Positions 7,965 through 15,643 of a stretch of 38,384 nt of DNA are shown here, piece by piece. This DNA comes from Phycisphaera sp. (GTDB lineage Bacteria > Planctomycetota > Phycisphaerae > Phycisphaerales > Phycisphaeraceae), in NCBI GenBank assembly GCA_023300125.1, contig JALZVY010000032.1:1-38384 (forward strand), in the 5' to 3' direction. Below the pieces are notes generated by a model, which did no database searches, had not been told where the DNA came from, and saw only the letters and a program-made list of their open reading frames with translations. The translations under genes and the position numbers were made by a program. Every line of letters begins with the position of its first letter. Within the stretch, counting starts at the first letter, position 1.

Positions 7965-8848
7965 GGCCGGCGTTCTCCTTCGATCCGAGCGACGGATTCG
8001 CGCAGGACTTCCAGGCTGTCGACCAGTCGGGGCCCAGGGCGGTTGAAGTGGGCGTTGCCGTCGGCGAAGACCAGATGCGGCTTTCGGTGGGCGTGCAGGG
8101 CGCGCAGGGGGTGGCCCGGGCTTAGCGCGTCCCACTCGCGGCGGGCCCGGGCCGCGTCAAAGCCGCAGGCGGCGACGAAGATCAGGTCCGGCACCAAAGG
8201 GGCCAGTTCGTCGGGGGTGATTGCGCGGGAGCGGGCTCCTTCGGCGACGGGCAGCACGCTGACTGCGCCGGCGCGGCGGATCAGTCCGGGGTTCCAGTGG
8301 CCGGCAGTAAACGGGGGGGCGAGCCATTCGACGAAGAGGACGCGGGGGGCGGCGTTGGGTTCGGATGGCAGCTCGGTGGCCGCGTCCAGCCGCCGGCGCA
8401 GCCGGGCGACGGCGTCCACGGCTTGGGTGCGGCGGCCGGTCAGATCGCCCAGGCGGATCAGATCTTGCAGCACGTCGTCGACGCTGCCGGGGGCCAGCCG
8501 CATGATCTGCGGGCGGGGGTTCAGGCCTTCGAGGGCCGCGTCGACCTGAGCGGGGGCGATCGCGCACACATCGCACAGGTCTTGGGTCAGCAGCAGGGTG
8601 GGGTTGAGTGCGTGTAGGGCGGCGTGGTCGATGCCGTAGAGCGGCTGGCCCGCGGCGGCCAGGGCCCGCACGTCGGCGTCGATATCCGCCGACAGGCGGT
8701 GGTCGTCGAGGTGGGCGTGGGTTACTGGGGGCAGGCTTTGGACCCCCGCGGGGAAGTCGCATTCGTGCGAGCGTCCGACCAGCTGCGCGTCGAGCCCTAG
8801 GGCGTAGACCAACTCGGTGGCGGCGGGGACCAGGCTTACGATGCGCAC
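7961..8848 (-). CDS. BtuF-like corrinoid-binding protein without signal peptide
   Basis: The 295-residue product belongs to the ABC-transporter substrate-binding (BtuF/FhuD, COG0614) superfamily. It begins [19 protein letters not shown], the first strand of the mature fold, so it has no signal peptide and should stay in the cytoplasm. RSHECDFP (near 46-53) is the hallmark of the cobalamin-binding branch. PLYGIDHAALHALNPTLLLTQDLCDVCA and FADGNAHFNRPGPRLVDSLEVL are further branch signatures. No BtuC or BtuD is adjacent. The gene overlaps the DUF71 gene by 13 bp upstream and the BFD-like gene by 4 bp downstream, inside the riboswitch operon. A cytosolic B12 or cobinamide carrier is the likely role; classical periplasmic transport is unlikely without a signal. 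Confidence 0.85.
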   Translation of the reverse strand: MRIVSLVPAATELVYALGLDAQLVGRSHECDFPAGVQSLPPVTHAHLDDHRLSADIDADVRALAAAGQPLYGIDHAALHALNPTLLLTQDLCDVCAIAPAQVDAALEGLNPRPQIMRLAPGSVDDVLQDLIRLGDLTGRRTQAVDAVARLRRRLDAATELPSEPNAAPRVLFVEWLAPPFTAGHWNPGLIRRAGAVSVLPVAEGARSRAITPDELAPLVPDLIFVAACGFDAARARREWDALSPGHPLRALHAHRKPHLVFADGNAHFNRPGPRLVDSLEVLRESVARIEGERRP

Positions 8849-9558
8849 GGGGCGGGCTCCGGCGTGGTTTGGCTTGCGGGAAGCAGGTCGGCGAAGATCC
8901 GCACGTCGCGGTCGAGCACCTCGCCCACGGTCACGGGGATCGGCTGGCCGCGGTAGATCGGGCCGTCGAAGCAGAAGCTGTGAAACTCGCCGTTTTCGCC
9001 GCAGGGATCGACACCCGTGGGCAGGTCGGCCAGCAGGGCATCATCAAACAGCCGCCCAGCGAACGACGCGTCGAGCTTGCCGGAATCGACACACGAAAGC
9101 CGCGTGCGGAAGCCGCGGGTGATAAAGTCGCGCGCGAGCTCGGTGGTGTTGCGCTGCCACAGGGGAAACACGCCGGTCATACCGGCTTCGGCCAGCCGCT
9201 TTTCGCGGTAGTCACGCAGGTCTTGCAGGTTGATGTCGCCAAAGCCCACCGCCCGCACGCCTTGTTCGTGAAAGGCGTGCATGGTTTGGGCCATGAGCGA
9301 TTCGTACTGGTCCATGGTGGCGCAGTCGGCCATCGTGGTGTCCAGGTGGAGGGTGGTCAGCGGCAGGCCGATGGCCTGGGCTTGCTGGTTCAGCAGCTCG
9401 GCCCGTACGCCGTGGTGGCTGATGCGGTTGAATTCTTTGGAAAGCGTGGTGAGCAAGCCCACCACGTCATAGGCCGGGTCGTTCTGCAGCGCGTCGAGTG
9501 CCAGGGCGCTGTCTTTACCGCCGGACCAACACATGACCAGGGGGGTGGGGGTGCTCAT
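8836..9558 (-). CDS. DUF71/COG2102 PP-loop ATPase (diphthine-ammonia-ligase-like), predicted B12 role
   Basis: This 240-residue enzyme has the ATP-pyrophosphatase PP-loop SGGKDS at residues 12-17 and the DUF71 signatures [18 protein letters not shown] and [15 protein letters not shown]. Eukaryotic and archaeal members (Dph6) amidate diphthine on elongation factor 2. Bacteria lack diphthamide, and comparative genomics of DUF71 (de Crecy-Lagard and colleagues) predicted that a bacterial branch serves B12 salvage. The context fits that branch: a cobalamin riboswitch upstream and a BtuF-like gene overlapping downstream by 13 bp. Its ATG overlaps the stop of the pseudopilin gene (ATGA), implying coupling. 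The reaction may be amidation or another adenylation of a corrinoid side chain, but the substrate is not known. Confidence 0.88.
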   Translation of the reverse strand: MSTPTPLVMCWSGGKDSALALDALQNDPAYDVVGLLTTLSKEFNRISHHGVRAELLNQQAQAIGLPLTTLHLDTTMADCATMDQYESLMAQTMHAFHEQGVRAVGFGDINLQDLRDYREKRLAEAGMTGVFPLWQRNTTELARDFITRGFRTRLSCVDSGKLDASFAGRLFDDALLADLPTGVDPCGENGEFHSFCFDGPIYRGQPIPVTVGEVLDRDVRIFADLLPASQTTPEPAPCAS

Positions 9559-10382
9559 TGCAGGTCGTATCGCGTGTTGTCGGGGTCAAACCAGCCCAGT
9601 AAGAAAGTGCGAAAGGCGACGGTGGGGCCGAGGCTCTGGATCTCTTGGCGGTCCACGTGGCCGTCGACCCAGGCGGCATTAAGTGTTTGGTCGTGGCGGA
9701 AGTGGGCTGAGGGCAGCGACCGGGTGGTCGAGGGGGCCCCGGGTGAGGATTGACGAAACGGCGGTTCGGTGAAGGAGTATTCGATTACGCCCGGGGGGTT
9801 GGGCGAGGGGATGAAGGCCGCGTCGTGGAATATCAGCGTGGCGGAGCTTTGAGCGACTTGATCGATGCGCGCGGTTTGTCTGGTGCTTAGCGCTGAACCA
9901 CTGCCGAAAAGGTCTTGCCGCCCACCGATGTATGCGTGGTTGTAGCCGTAGCCGCCGGTGCCGGATTCAAACGCGTTGGCTGCGCCGTCGGTGAGGGCTT
10001 CGGAAAAAGTGGGGCATTGTTTTACCCGTCCGCTGATACCCAGGTAATCCCGCAATGGGCCCAGGGCGGGGTCGAAGGTGTTGAGCGCCGGATCGGCGCT
10101 GGGGCTGGAACTTTGTCGCACGCCGTGCCAGCGCCGGGTGCCACCGAAGCCCACGAAAATGTCTTGGGCCGCGTGGACGTAGTAGCCCGCGTTGTCGGTG
10201 GCGTAGGTGGTGTTGGCGAGCACCAGTTGGCGCAGGTTTGAACCGCAGACCGCGGCCCGTGCCGCTTCCCGGGCGCGGCCCAAGGTCGGCAGTAGCAGCC
10301 CGATGAGCAGGGCGATGATGGAGATCACCACCAGAAGCTCAATGAGCGTGAAGGCTCGGGATGGAATGGGGCGAGCAGCCAT
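9555..10382 (-). CDS. Type II pseudopilin-like protein with H-X9-DG motif
   Basis: The 275-residue product starts with a prepilin signal: a basic leader, cleavage expected at Ala10-Phe11, then [20 protein letters not shown], which acts as the membrane helix and filament core. The rest is a globular extracytoplasmic domain of the planctomycete DUF1559-like kind, with CGSNLRQL, a Gly/Tyr-rich middle and, near the end, His-x9-Asp-Gly ([12 protein letters not shown]), the H-X9-DG signature. Such proteins are numerous in Planctomycetota and mostly have no known role. Here it sits 48 bp after the PEP-CTERM gene and overlaps the DUF71 start, so it belongs to the cobalamin-riboswitch transcript. A role in surface corrinoid handling is an inference from location only. 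Confidence 0.88.
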   Translation of the reverse strand: MAARPIPSRAFTLIELLVVISIIALLIGLLLPTLGRAREAARAAVCGSNLRQLVLANTTYATDNAGYYVHAAQDIFVGFGGTRRWHGVRQSSSPSADPALNTFDPALGPLRDYLGISGRVKQCPTFSEALTDGAANAFESGTGGYGYNHAYIGGRQDLFGSGSALSTRQTARIDQVAQSSATLIFHDAAFIPSPNPPGVIEYSFTEPPFRQSSPGAPSTTRSLPSAHFRHDQTLNAAWVDGHVDRQEIQSLGPTVAFRTFLLGWFDPDNTRYDLQ

Positions 10383-10430
10383 GGGTAATCCCTGCGGCGG
10401 GCGTTGGCCCGACGCAGGAGAGCGGTGGGG

Positions 10431-11297
10431 TTAGGCGCGACGGCGACGCAGCAGGCTCAGCCCTGCGAGGCTCAGCAAGGCGGCGGTGGTGGGTTCGGGG
10501 ACGGTGTTAAGTACGCCGATGGCGTCGAGGTCGAATCCGCCGGTGGCGTTGTTGGGCGAGAAAGCGTCGTAGATGGGGTTGTTGAAGCTGTCTTCGGTGC
10601 GTCCGTCGCCAGCAATGTCGACCAAGCGCACGAAGTTGATGAGATCAAGGTCAACCGTGCCTGCGAGCACTTCTGCGGTGCTGCTCAGAGCGCTCAAATC
10701 AAACAGGGTGCCGCTGAATGCGGGGTCGGCGCCTGCAAAGCCGCTGACCAAGCCGCGGCTGGGCAGTGTGGCAAAGTCTTGGCCGCCGCTGAAATCAAGC
10801 ATCAGATCGGTGGCGCGGGGCTGGCCTGCAGGATCAGGGAAAGTTGTTTGCGACGATGTGGCGAAGCGGGCAAAAGTACTGCCGTCGGTCGAGACCTCGA
10901 CGAAGGCCAGCTCGGCGAAGATGCCCGATCCGAAGGCGGAGAAGTCCGAAGCGTTTTCGAAGACTGCAAAATCTACGCCCGTGCCGTTGGTGATCGCTGC
11001 GTCAAAGCCCAGCGTGATCGTGCCTGAGGGGGTGCCCTCTGGTGCGTCGCCCAGGGACACCAGGCCCACGGGCAGGAAGTCCGGGTCGCCGGTGCTCCCC
11101 GCGTCGGGGGCACCCAATGCTGCGCTGGGAGAAGAGACTGCGGCGGCCAGGCTGTCGGGCGTGGAAGGACTGAAATCGACGACCGTGGTTGCAAAGCCCA
11201 CCAGGCGGCTGTCGGCGGCGTCGATGGGCTGGGCCGATGCAAGGGCAGGCAGGCCGGCGGCGAGGATTGAAGAGGCGGTGAAGCGGTGGCTTTGCAT
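10431..11297 (-). CDS. Secreted PEP-CTERM protein, first gene of the cobalamin operon
   Basis: This 288-residue protein has a Sec signal peptide (cleavage probably at ASA-QP near residue 22), a beta-rich extracellular body and a C-terminal PEP-CTERM signal: VPEPTT, hydrophobic helix, RRRRA. An exosortase elsewhere should process it. The body contains SGTITLGFDAAITNGTGVDF, VFENASDF, FAELAFVEVSTDG and INFVRLVDIAGDG. From memory these resemble a group of secreted proteins seen near B12 genes, but I could not check this. The real start is ATG 11297, which has GGAG about 10 bases upstream. The open frame runs further back into the riboswitch and that part is not protein. As the leading gene of the operon it is a candidate corrinoid-binding surface protein; this is inference. 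Confidence 0.85.
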   Translation of the reverse strand: MQSHRFTASSILAAGLPALASAQPIDAADSRLVGFATTVVDFSPSTPDSLAAAVSSPSAALGAPDAGSTGDPDFLPVGLVSLGDAPEGTPSGTITLGFDAAITNGTGVDFAVFENASDFSAFGSGIFAELAFVEVSTDGSTFARFATSSQTTFPDPAGQPRATDLMLDFSGGQDFATLPSRGLVSGFAGADPAFSGTLFDLSALSSTAEVLAGTVDLDLINFVRLVDIAGDGRTEDSFNNPIYDAFSPNNATGGFDLDAIGVLNTVPEPTTAALLSLAGLSLLRRRRA

Positions 11298-11512
11298 AGG
11301 GTTTCTCCGTTCCCGGGGGTGTTCCTGCCGGTCCGCGGACAGGAAATCGCACCGCTTCAACAAGAAGCTGTGCAGAGGGCCGCGCGGAAGGTGCAGAATG
11401 ACCGCAAGAAACGCCGTGGGAACGGCGACGTTGAGCGATGGTTCTGCCCGTGGGTCCATTTCCGCGTGGACACGAGGTAGGCGGTGCTTGGTTGAAGCAC
11501 GCGCCCGGGGGG

Positions 11513-11716
11513 CGGCTTTCAGGCAGGTCTTCCGGCTTCGGGTTTTGCTGGCGTCCACCTTCCCGCCGTGACCCGTTGCAGGTCTGGCAGTGGCTTATTG
11601 GACGTCAGCGCTGGCCCGTTACGGCGGCGCGTCCGCGGGAGAATCTGGCCGGACCGATCCGACCATCACTCCGCTTCCCTTTTCACCCGGCCGCGGTGTG
11701 CGGTTCGGGCACCTGA
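11513..11716 (-). ncRNA. Cobalamin (B12) riboswitch
   Basis: Read on the minus strand, the region opens with GGTGCCCGAACCG (11713-11701), followed by GGGTGAAAAGGGAA, GCCACTG and GGGAAGG, and closes with the B12 box AGCCGGAAGACCTGCC (11537-11522). The order, spacing and about 200-nt length match the adenosylcobalamin-type riboswitch aptamer. The PEP-CTERM start lies about 215 bases downstream. A hairpin (TTCCTG/CAGGAA around a CCGCGG core, near 11322-11345) just before the ribosome-binding site could be the expression platform. The switch faces the minus-strand operon and not rfbA. Confidence 0.94.
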
Positions 11717-11764
11717 GAGCGTGAAGCGAGCTTGCCGCAGGGCGGTTTGCACGCTTCAGCCGAT

Positions 11765-11793
11765 AACGTAGCGTCCGCGGGCTGATGCGCCAA
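11765..11793 (-). promoter_or_regulatory. Weak candidate promoter for the cobalamin operon
   Basis: On the minus strand, TTGGCG (11793-11788) and TACGTT (11770-11765) are separated by 17 bases and lie about 50 bp before the riboswitch. They match the sigma-70 consensus only 4/6 and 3/6, so this is a suggestion. The remaining gap to rfbA (11794-11988) shows no gene. Confidence 0.3.
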
Positions 11794-11988
11794 GCCTTGG
11801 CCCGGATGGCTTTTTCAGGAGGGGGTTTGTGACGATTAAAAGGGGTAGCCACGTGGTTTGGGCCTTGGCCTGAACGCTGGGTTGCATTGAACGCTGGCCC
11901 TGCGCGGCTGGCGATCCGATGGACTGAACTGCACTTGGGTGTGTTCGAGCACGCCCTGTATCCCGCCACCTCTGCACCGAGAAACGTT

Positions 11989-12876
11989 ATGAAGGGCATT
12001 ATCCTCGCCGGAGGCCACGGAACACGCCTCTACCCGCTGACGCAGGCCATCAGCAAGCAGCTGCTGCCGGTCTACAACAAGCCGATGATCTATTACCCGC
12101 TGAGCACGCTGATGCTCGCGGGCATCACCGAGGTGCTGATTATCAGCACCCCGCACGATTTGCCGCACTTCAAGCACCTGCTCAAGGACGGCTCGCAGTT
12201 CGGCATGAAGTTCAGCTACGTTGAGCAGCCTTCGCCCGCGGGCCTGGCCCAGGCGTTTTTGCTGGACAAGGGCTTCACCAAAGACCAGCCCTGCTGCCTG
12301 TGCCTTGGCGACAATATTTTCTATGGCGCAGGCCTTCGCAAAACCTTGCAGGCCGCCGCGAAGCTGACCGAGGGTGCCACGGTGTTTGGTTACCCGGTGA
12401 AGGATCCCGAGCGGTACGGCGTGGTTGAGTTTGACGCGGAGAACAAGGCGATCTCGCTGGAAGAGAAGCCTGAGAAGCCCAAGAGCCACTTTGCGGTGCC
12501 CGGTTTGTATTTCTACGACAAGCAGGTCACCGAGATGGCGGAAAACCTCAAGCCTTCGCCGCGCGGCGAGCTGGAGATCACCGACCTCAACCGCATCTAC
12601 ATGGAACGCGGCGAGCTGAACGTTCAGCTGTGGAGTCGCGGCATGGCCTGGCTTGACGCGGGCACCCACGAAAGCCTGCTGCAGGCCGGCACGTTTGTGG
12701 AAGCCATCGAAGAACGCCAGGGCATGATGATCGGATGCCCCGAAGAGATCGCCTGGAAGATGGGCTTTATCGACGCGGCGAAGCTCGAAGAGCACGCCCA
12801 CACAATGAAGAGCAACGGCTATGGGCAGTATCTCAAGCAGCTGCTTGAAGACAAGCACGTCGAGCCCTGGATGTAA
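11989..12876 (+). CDS. rfbA: Glucose-1-phosphate thymidylyltransferase
   Basis: RfbA/RmlA couples dTTP to glucose-1-phosphate, the first step of dTDP-L-rhamnose synthesis, in the cytoplasm. The 295-residue product has the nucleotide-binding [13 protein letters not shown] near the start, [26 protein letters not shown] with the metal-binding Asp, VPGLYFYD and [12 protein letters not shown], all family signatures, and the standard length of about 290. I use ATG 11989, which starts the conserved MKGIILAGG; the frame is open back to 11887 but that part is not conserved. It leads the rfbA-rfbC-rfbD-rfbB cluster with a 3-bp gap to rfbC. Rhamnose would feed surface polysaccharide. Confidence 0.96.
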   Translation: MKGIILAGGHGTRLYPLTQAISKQLLPVYNKPMIYYPLSTLMLAGITEVLIISTPHDLPHFKHLLKDGSQFGMKFSYVEQPSPAGLAQAFLLDKGFTKDQPCCLCLGDNIFYGAGLRKTLQAAAKLTEGATVFGYPVKDPERYGVVEFDAENKAISLEEKPEKPKSHFAVPGLYFYDKQVTEMAENLKPSPRGELEITDLNRIYMERGELNVQLWSRGMAWLDAGTHESLLQAGTFVEAIEERQGMMIGCPEEIAWKMGFIDAAKLEEHAHTMKSNGYGQYLKQLLEDKHVEPWM

Positions 12877-12879
12877 CCC

Positions 12880-13443
12880 ATGAAGATTACTGACACCGCT
12901 ATTTCTGACGTCAAATTGATCGAGCCCAAGCGGTTCGGCGACCACCGCGGCTACTTTGCCGAGACTTTTAAGGCCTCGGCCCTGAAAGACGCGGGCGTGG
13001 AGCTGAATTGGGTGCAGGACAACGAGTCGCTGTCGGCCACGGTGGGCACGGTGCGCGGGCTGCATTTCCAGACCCCGCCGTTTGCCCAGGACAAGCTGGT
13101 GCGCTGCGTGCAGGGGGCGTTGCTGGACGTGGCGGTGGACATCCGCGTGGGGTCGCCGACCTTCGGTCAGCATGTGTCTGCTGAACTCAGCGCGGAGAAC
13201 GGCCATCAGTTGTTGGTGCCCGCAGGCTTTGCCCACGGCTTTGCCACCCTGCAGGCCGACACCTTGGTGCAGTACAAAGTGACCAACCCTTACGCCCCCG
13301 ACTGCGACGCAGGCATCGCGTGGGACGACCCGGCGCTGGGCATCGACTGGCGGGTGGCTGCTGGTAAGGCAGTGCTCAGCGAAAAAGACACGAAACACCC
13401 CACGCTGGCGGACTATGCCAGTCCTTTCACGTACGGCGATTGA
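12880..13443 (+). CDS. rfbC: dTDP-4-dehydrorhamnose 3,5-epimerase
   Basis: RfbC/RmlC epimerises carbons 3 and 5 of dTDP-4-keto-6-deoxyglucose. The 187-residue cupin shows GDHRGYFAETF, RGLHFQ with the catalytic His62, GALLDVAVDIRVGSPTFGQ, FAHGFATL and the downstream VQYKVTNPYAP segment that holds the catalytic Tyr region. Length matches the usual 180-190. It starts 3 bp after rfbA and ends 3 bp before rfbD, so translation is probably coupled along the operon. Confidence 0.95.
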   Translation: MKITDTAISDVKLIEPKRFGDHRGYFAETFKASALKDAGVELNWVQDNESLSATVGTVRGLHFQTPPFAQDKLVRCVQGALLDVAVDIRVGSPTFGQHVSAELSAENGHQLLVPAGFAHGFATLQADTLVQYKVTNPYAPDCDAGIAWDDPALGIDWRVAAGKAVLSEKDTKHPTLADYASPFTYGD

Positions 13444-13446
13444 ACG

Positions 13447-14310
13447 ATGAGCGACACGACCCCCCAACCCTATTTGCTCGTGGGCGCCAACGGCATGTTG
13501 GCCCGTGCGTGGAAAGAACGCCTGGAGGCCGACGGCCTGGGATGGACGGGCTTGGACCGGCCTGAGATCGACATCACCTCAGAGCAGTCACTGGCCCAAG
13601 CGATCCCCCAGGGCACGCGGTATGTGGTGAACTGCGCGGCCTTCACGGACGTGGACGGCTGCGAAGAACACGAAGACGCGGCGCTGGCGGTGAACGGCTT
13701 TGGCGTGGGCAAGCTGGCCGAGCGTTGCAAGGCGGTGGGGGCGATGTTGATTCATTACTCGACCGACTACGTTTTTTCGGGTGAGGCCAACGCCCCGTAT
13801 CCCGTGGATGCGGACAAGGGCCCACAGAGCGCCTACGGCCGCACCAAGCTGGTGGGTGAAGAACTGCTGGCCAAAAGTGGCTGTGACTACCGCTTGATCC
13901 GCACCAGTTGGCTGTACGCCCCGTGGGCAAACAACTTCGTGCGGACCATGGTGCGGCTGACCGGCAAGCTCGACGAACTGAAGGTGGTCGACGATCAGCG
14001 TGGCCGGCCCACCAGCGCCGAGCACCTGGCGGCGTGCAGCCTGCGCATCGCCCAGGACGGCGAGACGGGGGCGTACCACGTGACCGACGGCGGGGAGTGC
14101 ACCTGGCACGGCTTCGCGGTAGAGATCGCCCGCATTGCGGGCAACACCTGCGACATCGCCCCTTGCACCACCGACGAGTTCCCCCGGCCGGCCAAGCGGC
14201 CGACGTACAGCGTGCTGGGGCTGGAAAAAACCGAGTCTTTGGCCGGGCCGATGCCCGATTGGAAAGACAATCTGGCCGATGTGATGGCGCGGCTGGAAGA
14301 AGACAGCTAA
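13447..14310 (+). CDS. rfbD: dTDP-4-dehydrorhamnose reductase
   Basis: RfbD/RmlD reduces dTDP-4-keto-L-rhamnose with NAD(P)H to give dTDP-L-rhamnose. The 287-residue SDR-type protein begins with the Rossmann motif VGANGMLARAW, contains VNCAAFTDVDGCE, HYSTDYVFSGE and the catalytic YxxxK in YGRTKLVGE, then RTSWLYAPW and DQRGRPTSAEHLA. These are the standard RmlD signatures in order. The octamer element D separates it from rfbB, an unusual interruption in an otherwise tight operon. Confidence 0.95.
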   Translation: MSDTTPQPYLLVGANGMLARAWKERLEADGLGWTGLDRPEIDITSEQSLAQAIPQGTRYVVNCAAFTDVDGCEEHEDAALAVNGFGVGKLAERCKAVGAMLIHYSTDYVFSGEANAPYPVDADKGPQSAYGRTKLVGEELLAKSGCDYRLIRTSWLYAPWANNFVRTMVRLTGKLDELKVVDDQRGRPTSAEHLAACSLRIAQDGETGAYHVTDGGECTWHGFAVEIARIAGNTCDIAPCTTDEFPRPAKRPTYSVLGLEKTESLAGPMPDWKDNLADVMARLEEDS

Positions 14311-14319
14311 GGCAGGTTG

Positions 14320-14503
14320 AACCGCCAAGACGCCAAGGAAGGCCAATACCTGACGGGTTCGCTTACGCGAAACTGATGCTTATCCGATATCGACGCAAGA
14401 TGAGCACGGGACGCCGGCTCACCGGAAGGTTCGCCCTCCCGGGGCTTGCTTGGATCAGGCCACGCCTGCTGTCTTCCTTGGCGGCTTTGGCGTCTTGGCG
14501 GTT
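14320..14503. repeat. Inverted octamer array D inside the rhamnose operon
   Basis: AACCGCCAAGACGCCAA (14320-14336) has a perfect inverted copy at 14487-14503. The right arm continues inward for one more 8-bp unit before both arms read GGAAG, so the arms have about two and three units. The units ACGCCAAG and CCGCCAAG are the same family as element B after ruvA. The ~140-bp centre contains no gene I can support, and the whole 14311-14554 gap between rfbD and rfbB is otherwise empty. Confidence 0.85.
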
Positions 14504-14554
14504 AAAAACTCTCCGTTCGCAGATTTTCGCTCTCCCTCAACCCACACCACGACC

Positions 14555-15562
14555 ATGAAAATTCTTCTCACCGGCGGCAGCGGCTTCATCGGATCTAACT
14601 TCGTGCGTTACGTGCTGCGGGACCACCCGCAGCATCAGATCGTGAACCTGGATGCGCTGACCTACTCGGGCAACCCCGAGAACCTCAAGGACGTGGAAGA
14701 CCACCCCAACTACGAGTTTGTTCACGGCAACATCTTGGACTTGGAACTGATGAGCGAGCTGTGTGAGCGCACCGATGCGGTGGTGCACATGGCTGCCGAG
14801 AGCCATGTGGACCGGTCGATCATCGACGCGCGGCCGTTCGTCGAAAGCAATGTGCTGGGCACCCAGACGATGCTCGACGCGTTTCGTCGCAGCGATCCGG
14901 ATAACCAAAAGACTTTCGTGCATGTGAGCACCGACGAGGTGTTTGGCGATCTGCCGTTGGATGAGCCGGAGCTGAAGTTTCACGAAAAAACGCCGTTTGC
15001 CCCCAGCAGCCCGTATTCGTCGAGCAAGGCGGGAAGCGATTTGATCGCGCTGGCGTATCACCACACCTTCGGCACAGACGTGCGGGTGACCAACTGCAGC
15101 AACAACTTCGGGGCGTATCAGTTCCCTGAAAAGGTGATTCCGTTGTTTGTCACCAACCTGATTCAGGGCAAGCAGGTGCCGCTGTATGGCGACGGTAAAA
15201 ACGTGCGCGACTGGCTGCACGTGGAAGACCACAACGAGGCGGTGCTGACGGTGCTTGAAAAAGGCAAGAGCGGCGAGCGGTACTGCATCGGCGGCAACAA
15301 CGAACGGTCGAACCTGGAACTGACCCACAGCATTTTGGAGGTCATGGGCAAGGGCAAAGACATGATCAAGCCGGTGGAAGACCGGTTGGGGCACGACCGT
15401 CGCTACGCCATCGATGCGACCAAGCTCAAGAGTGAACTGGGCTGGGAGCCGAGCCGCAGCGCCTGGCCTCAGGCCTTGGAGGCCACGGTGAAGTGGTATG
15501 TCGACAACCGCCAGTGGTGGGAGAACGTGAAGAGCGGTGCTTACTTGACCGACCGCTCGTAG
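14555..15562 (+). CDS. rfbB: dTDP-glucose 4,6-dehydratase
   Basis: RfbB/RmlB converts dTDP-glucose to dTDP-4-keto-6-deoxyglucose with bound NAD+. The 335-residue SDR protein has TGGSGFIGSN at the start, NLDALTYSGNPENL, HMAAESHVDRSI, VSTDEVFGDLP with the catalytic Asp/Glu pair, and YSSSKAGSD (YxxxK); NNFGAYQFPEKVIPLF and DGKNVRDWLHVEDH follow. ATG 14555 opens the conserved MKILLTGGSGFIG; the frame reaches back to 14450 but through repeat D. It is the last gene of the rhamnose cluster and ends in a strong terminator. Confidence 0.95.
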   Translation: MKILLTGGSGFIGSNFVRYVLRDHPQHQIVNLDALTYSGNPENLKDVEDHPNYEFVHGNILDLELMSELCERTDAVVHMAAESHVDRSIIDARPFVESNVLGTQTMLDAFRRSDPDNQKTFVHVSTDEVFGDLPLDEPELKFHEKTPFAPSSPYSSSKAGSDLIALAYHHTFGTDVRVTNCSNNFGAYQFPEKVIPLFVTNLIQGKQVPLYGDGKNVRDWLHVEDHNEAVLTVLEKGKSGERYCIGGNNERSNLELTHSILEVMGKGKDMIKPVEDRLGHDRRYAIDATKLKSELGWEPSRSAWPQALEATVKWYVDNRQWWENVKSGAYLTDRS

Positions 15563-15593
15563 GCCCGTGGCGGTATGAGCCAAAGCCAAACGC

Positions 15594-15629
15594 AAAACGC
15601 CCCGCCGTGAATCGGCGGGGCGTTTTTTT
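15594..15629. terminator. Bidirectional rho-independent terminator
   Basis: A ten-base-pair stem (CGCCCCGCCG with CGGCGGGGCG, loop TGAAT) is preceded by AAAA (15594-15597) and followed by seven T residues (15623-15629). It lies between the converging rfbB and the PEP-CTERM protease gene, and should stop transcription in both directions. Confidence 0.9.
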
Positions 15630-15643
15630 GTTGCTGGCAAGAA

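Noticed and set aside
11298-11558. N-terminal extension of the PEP-CTERM protein
   Set aside because: This part of the open frame is the end of the cobalamin riboswitch and the leader; the signal peptide begins at 11297.
11513-11988. Riboswitch control of rfbA
   Set aside because: All aptamer elements read on the minus strand, away from rfbA.
11836-13467. 543-codon minus-strand frame opposite rfbA and rfbC
   Set aside because: Shadow of two secure rhamnose genes; no motif.
14537-15640. Long minus-strand frame opposite rfbB
   Set aside because: Antisense shadow of RmlB; the real frame has all catalytic motifs.
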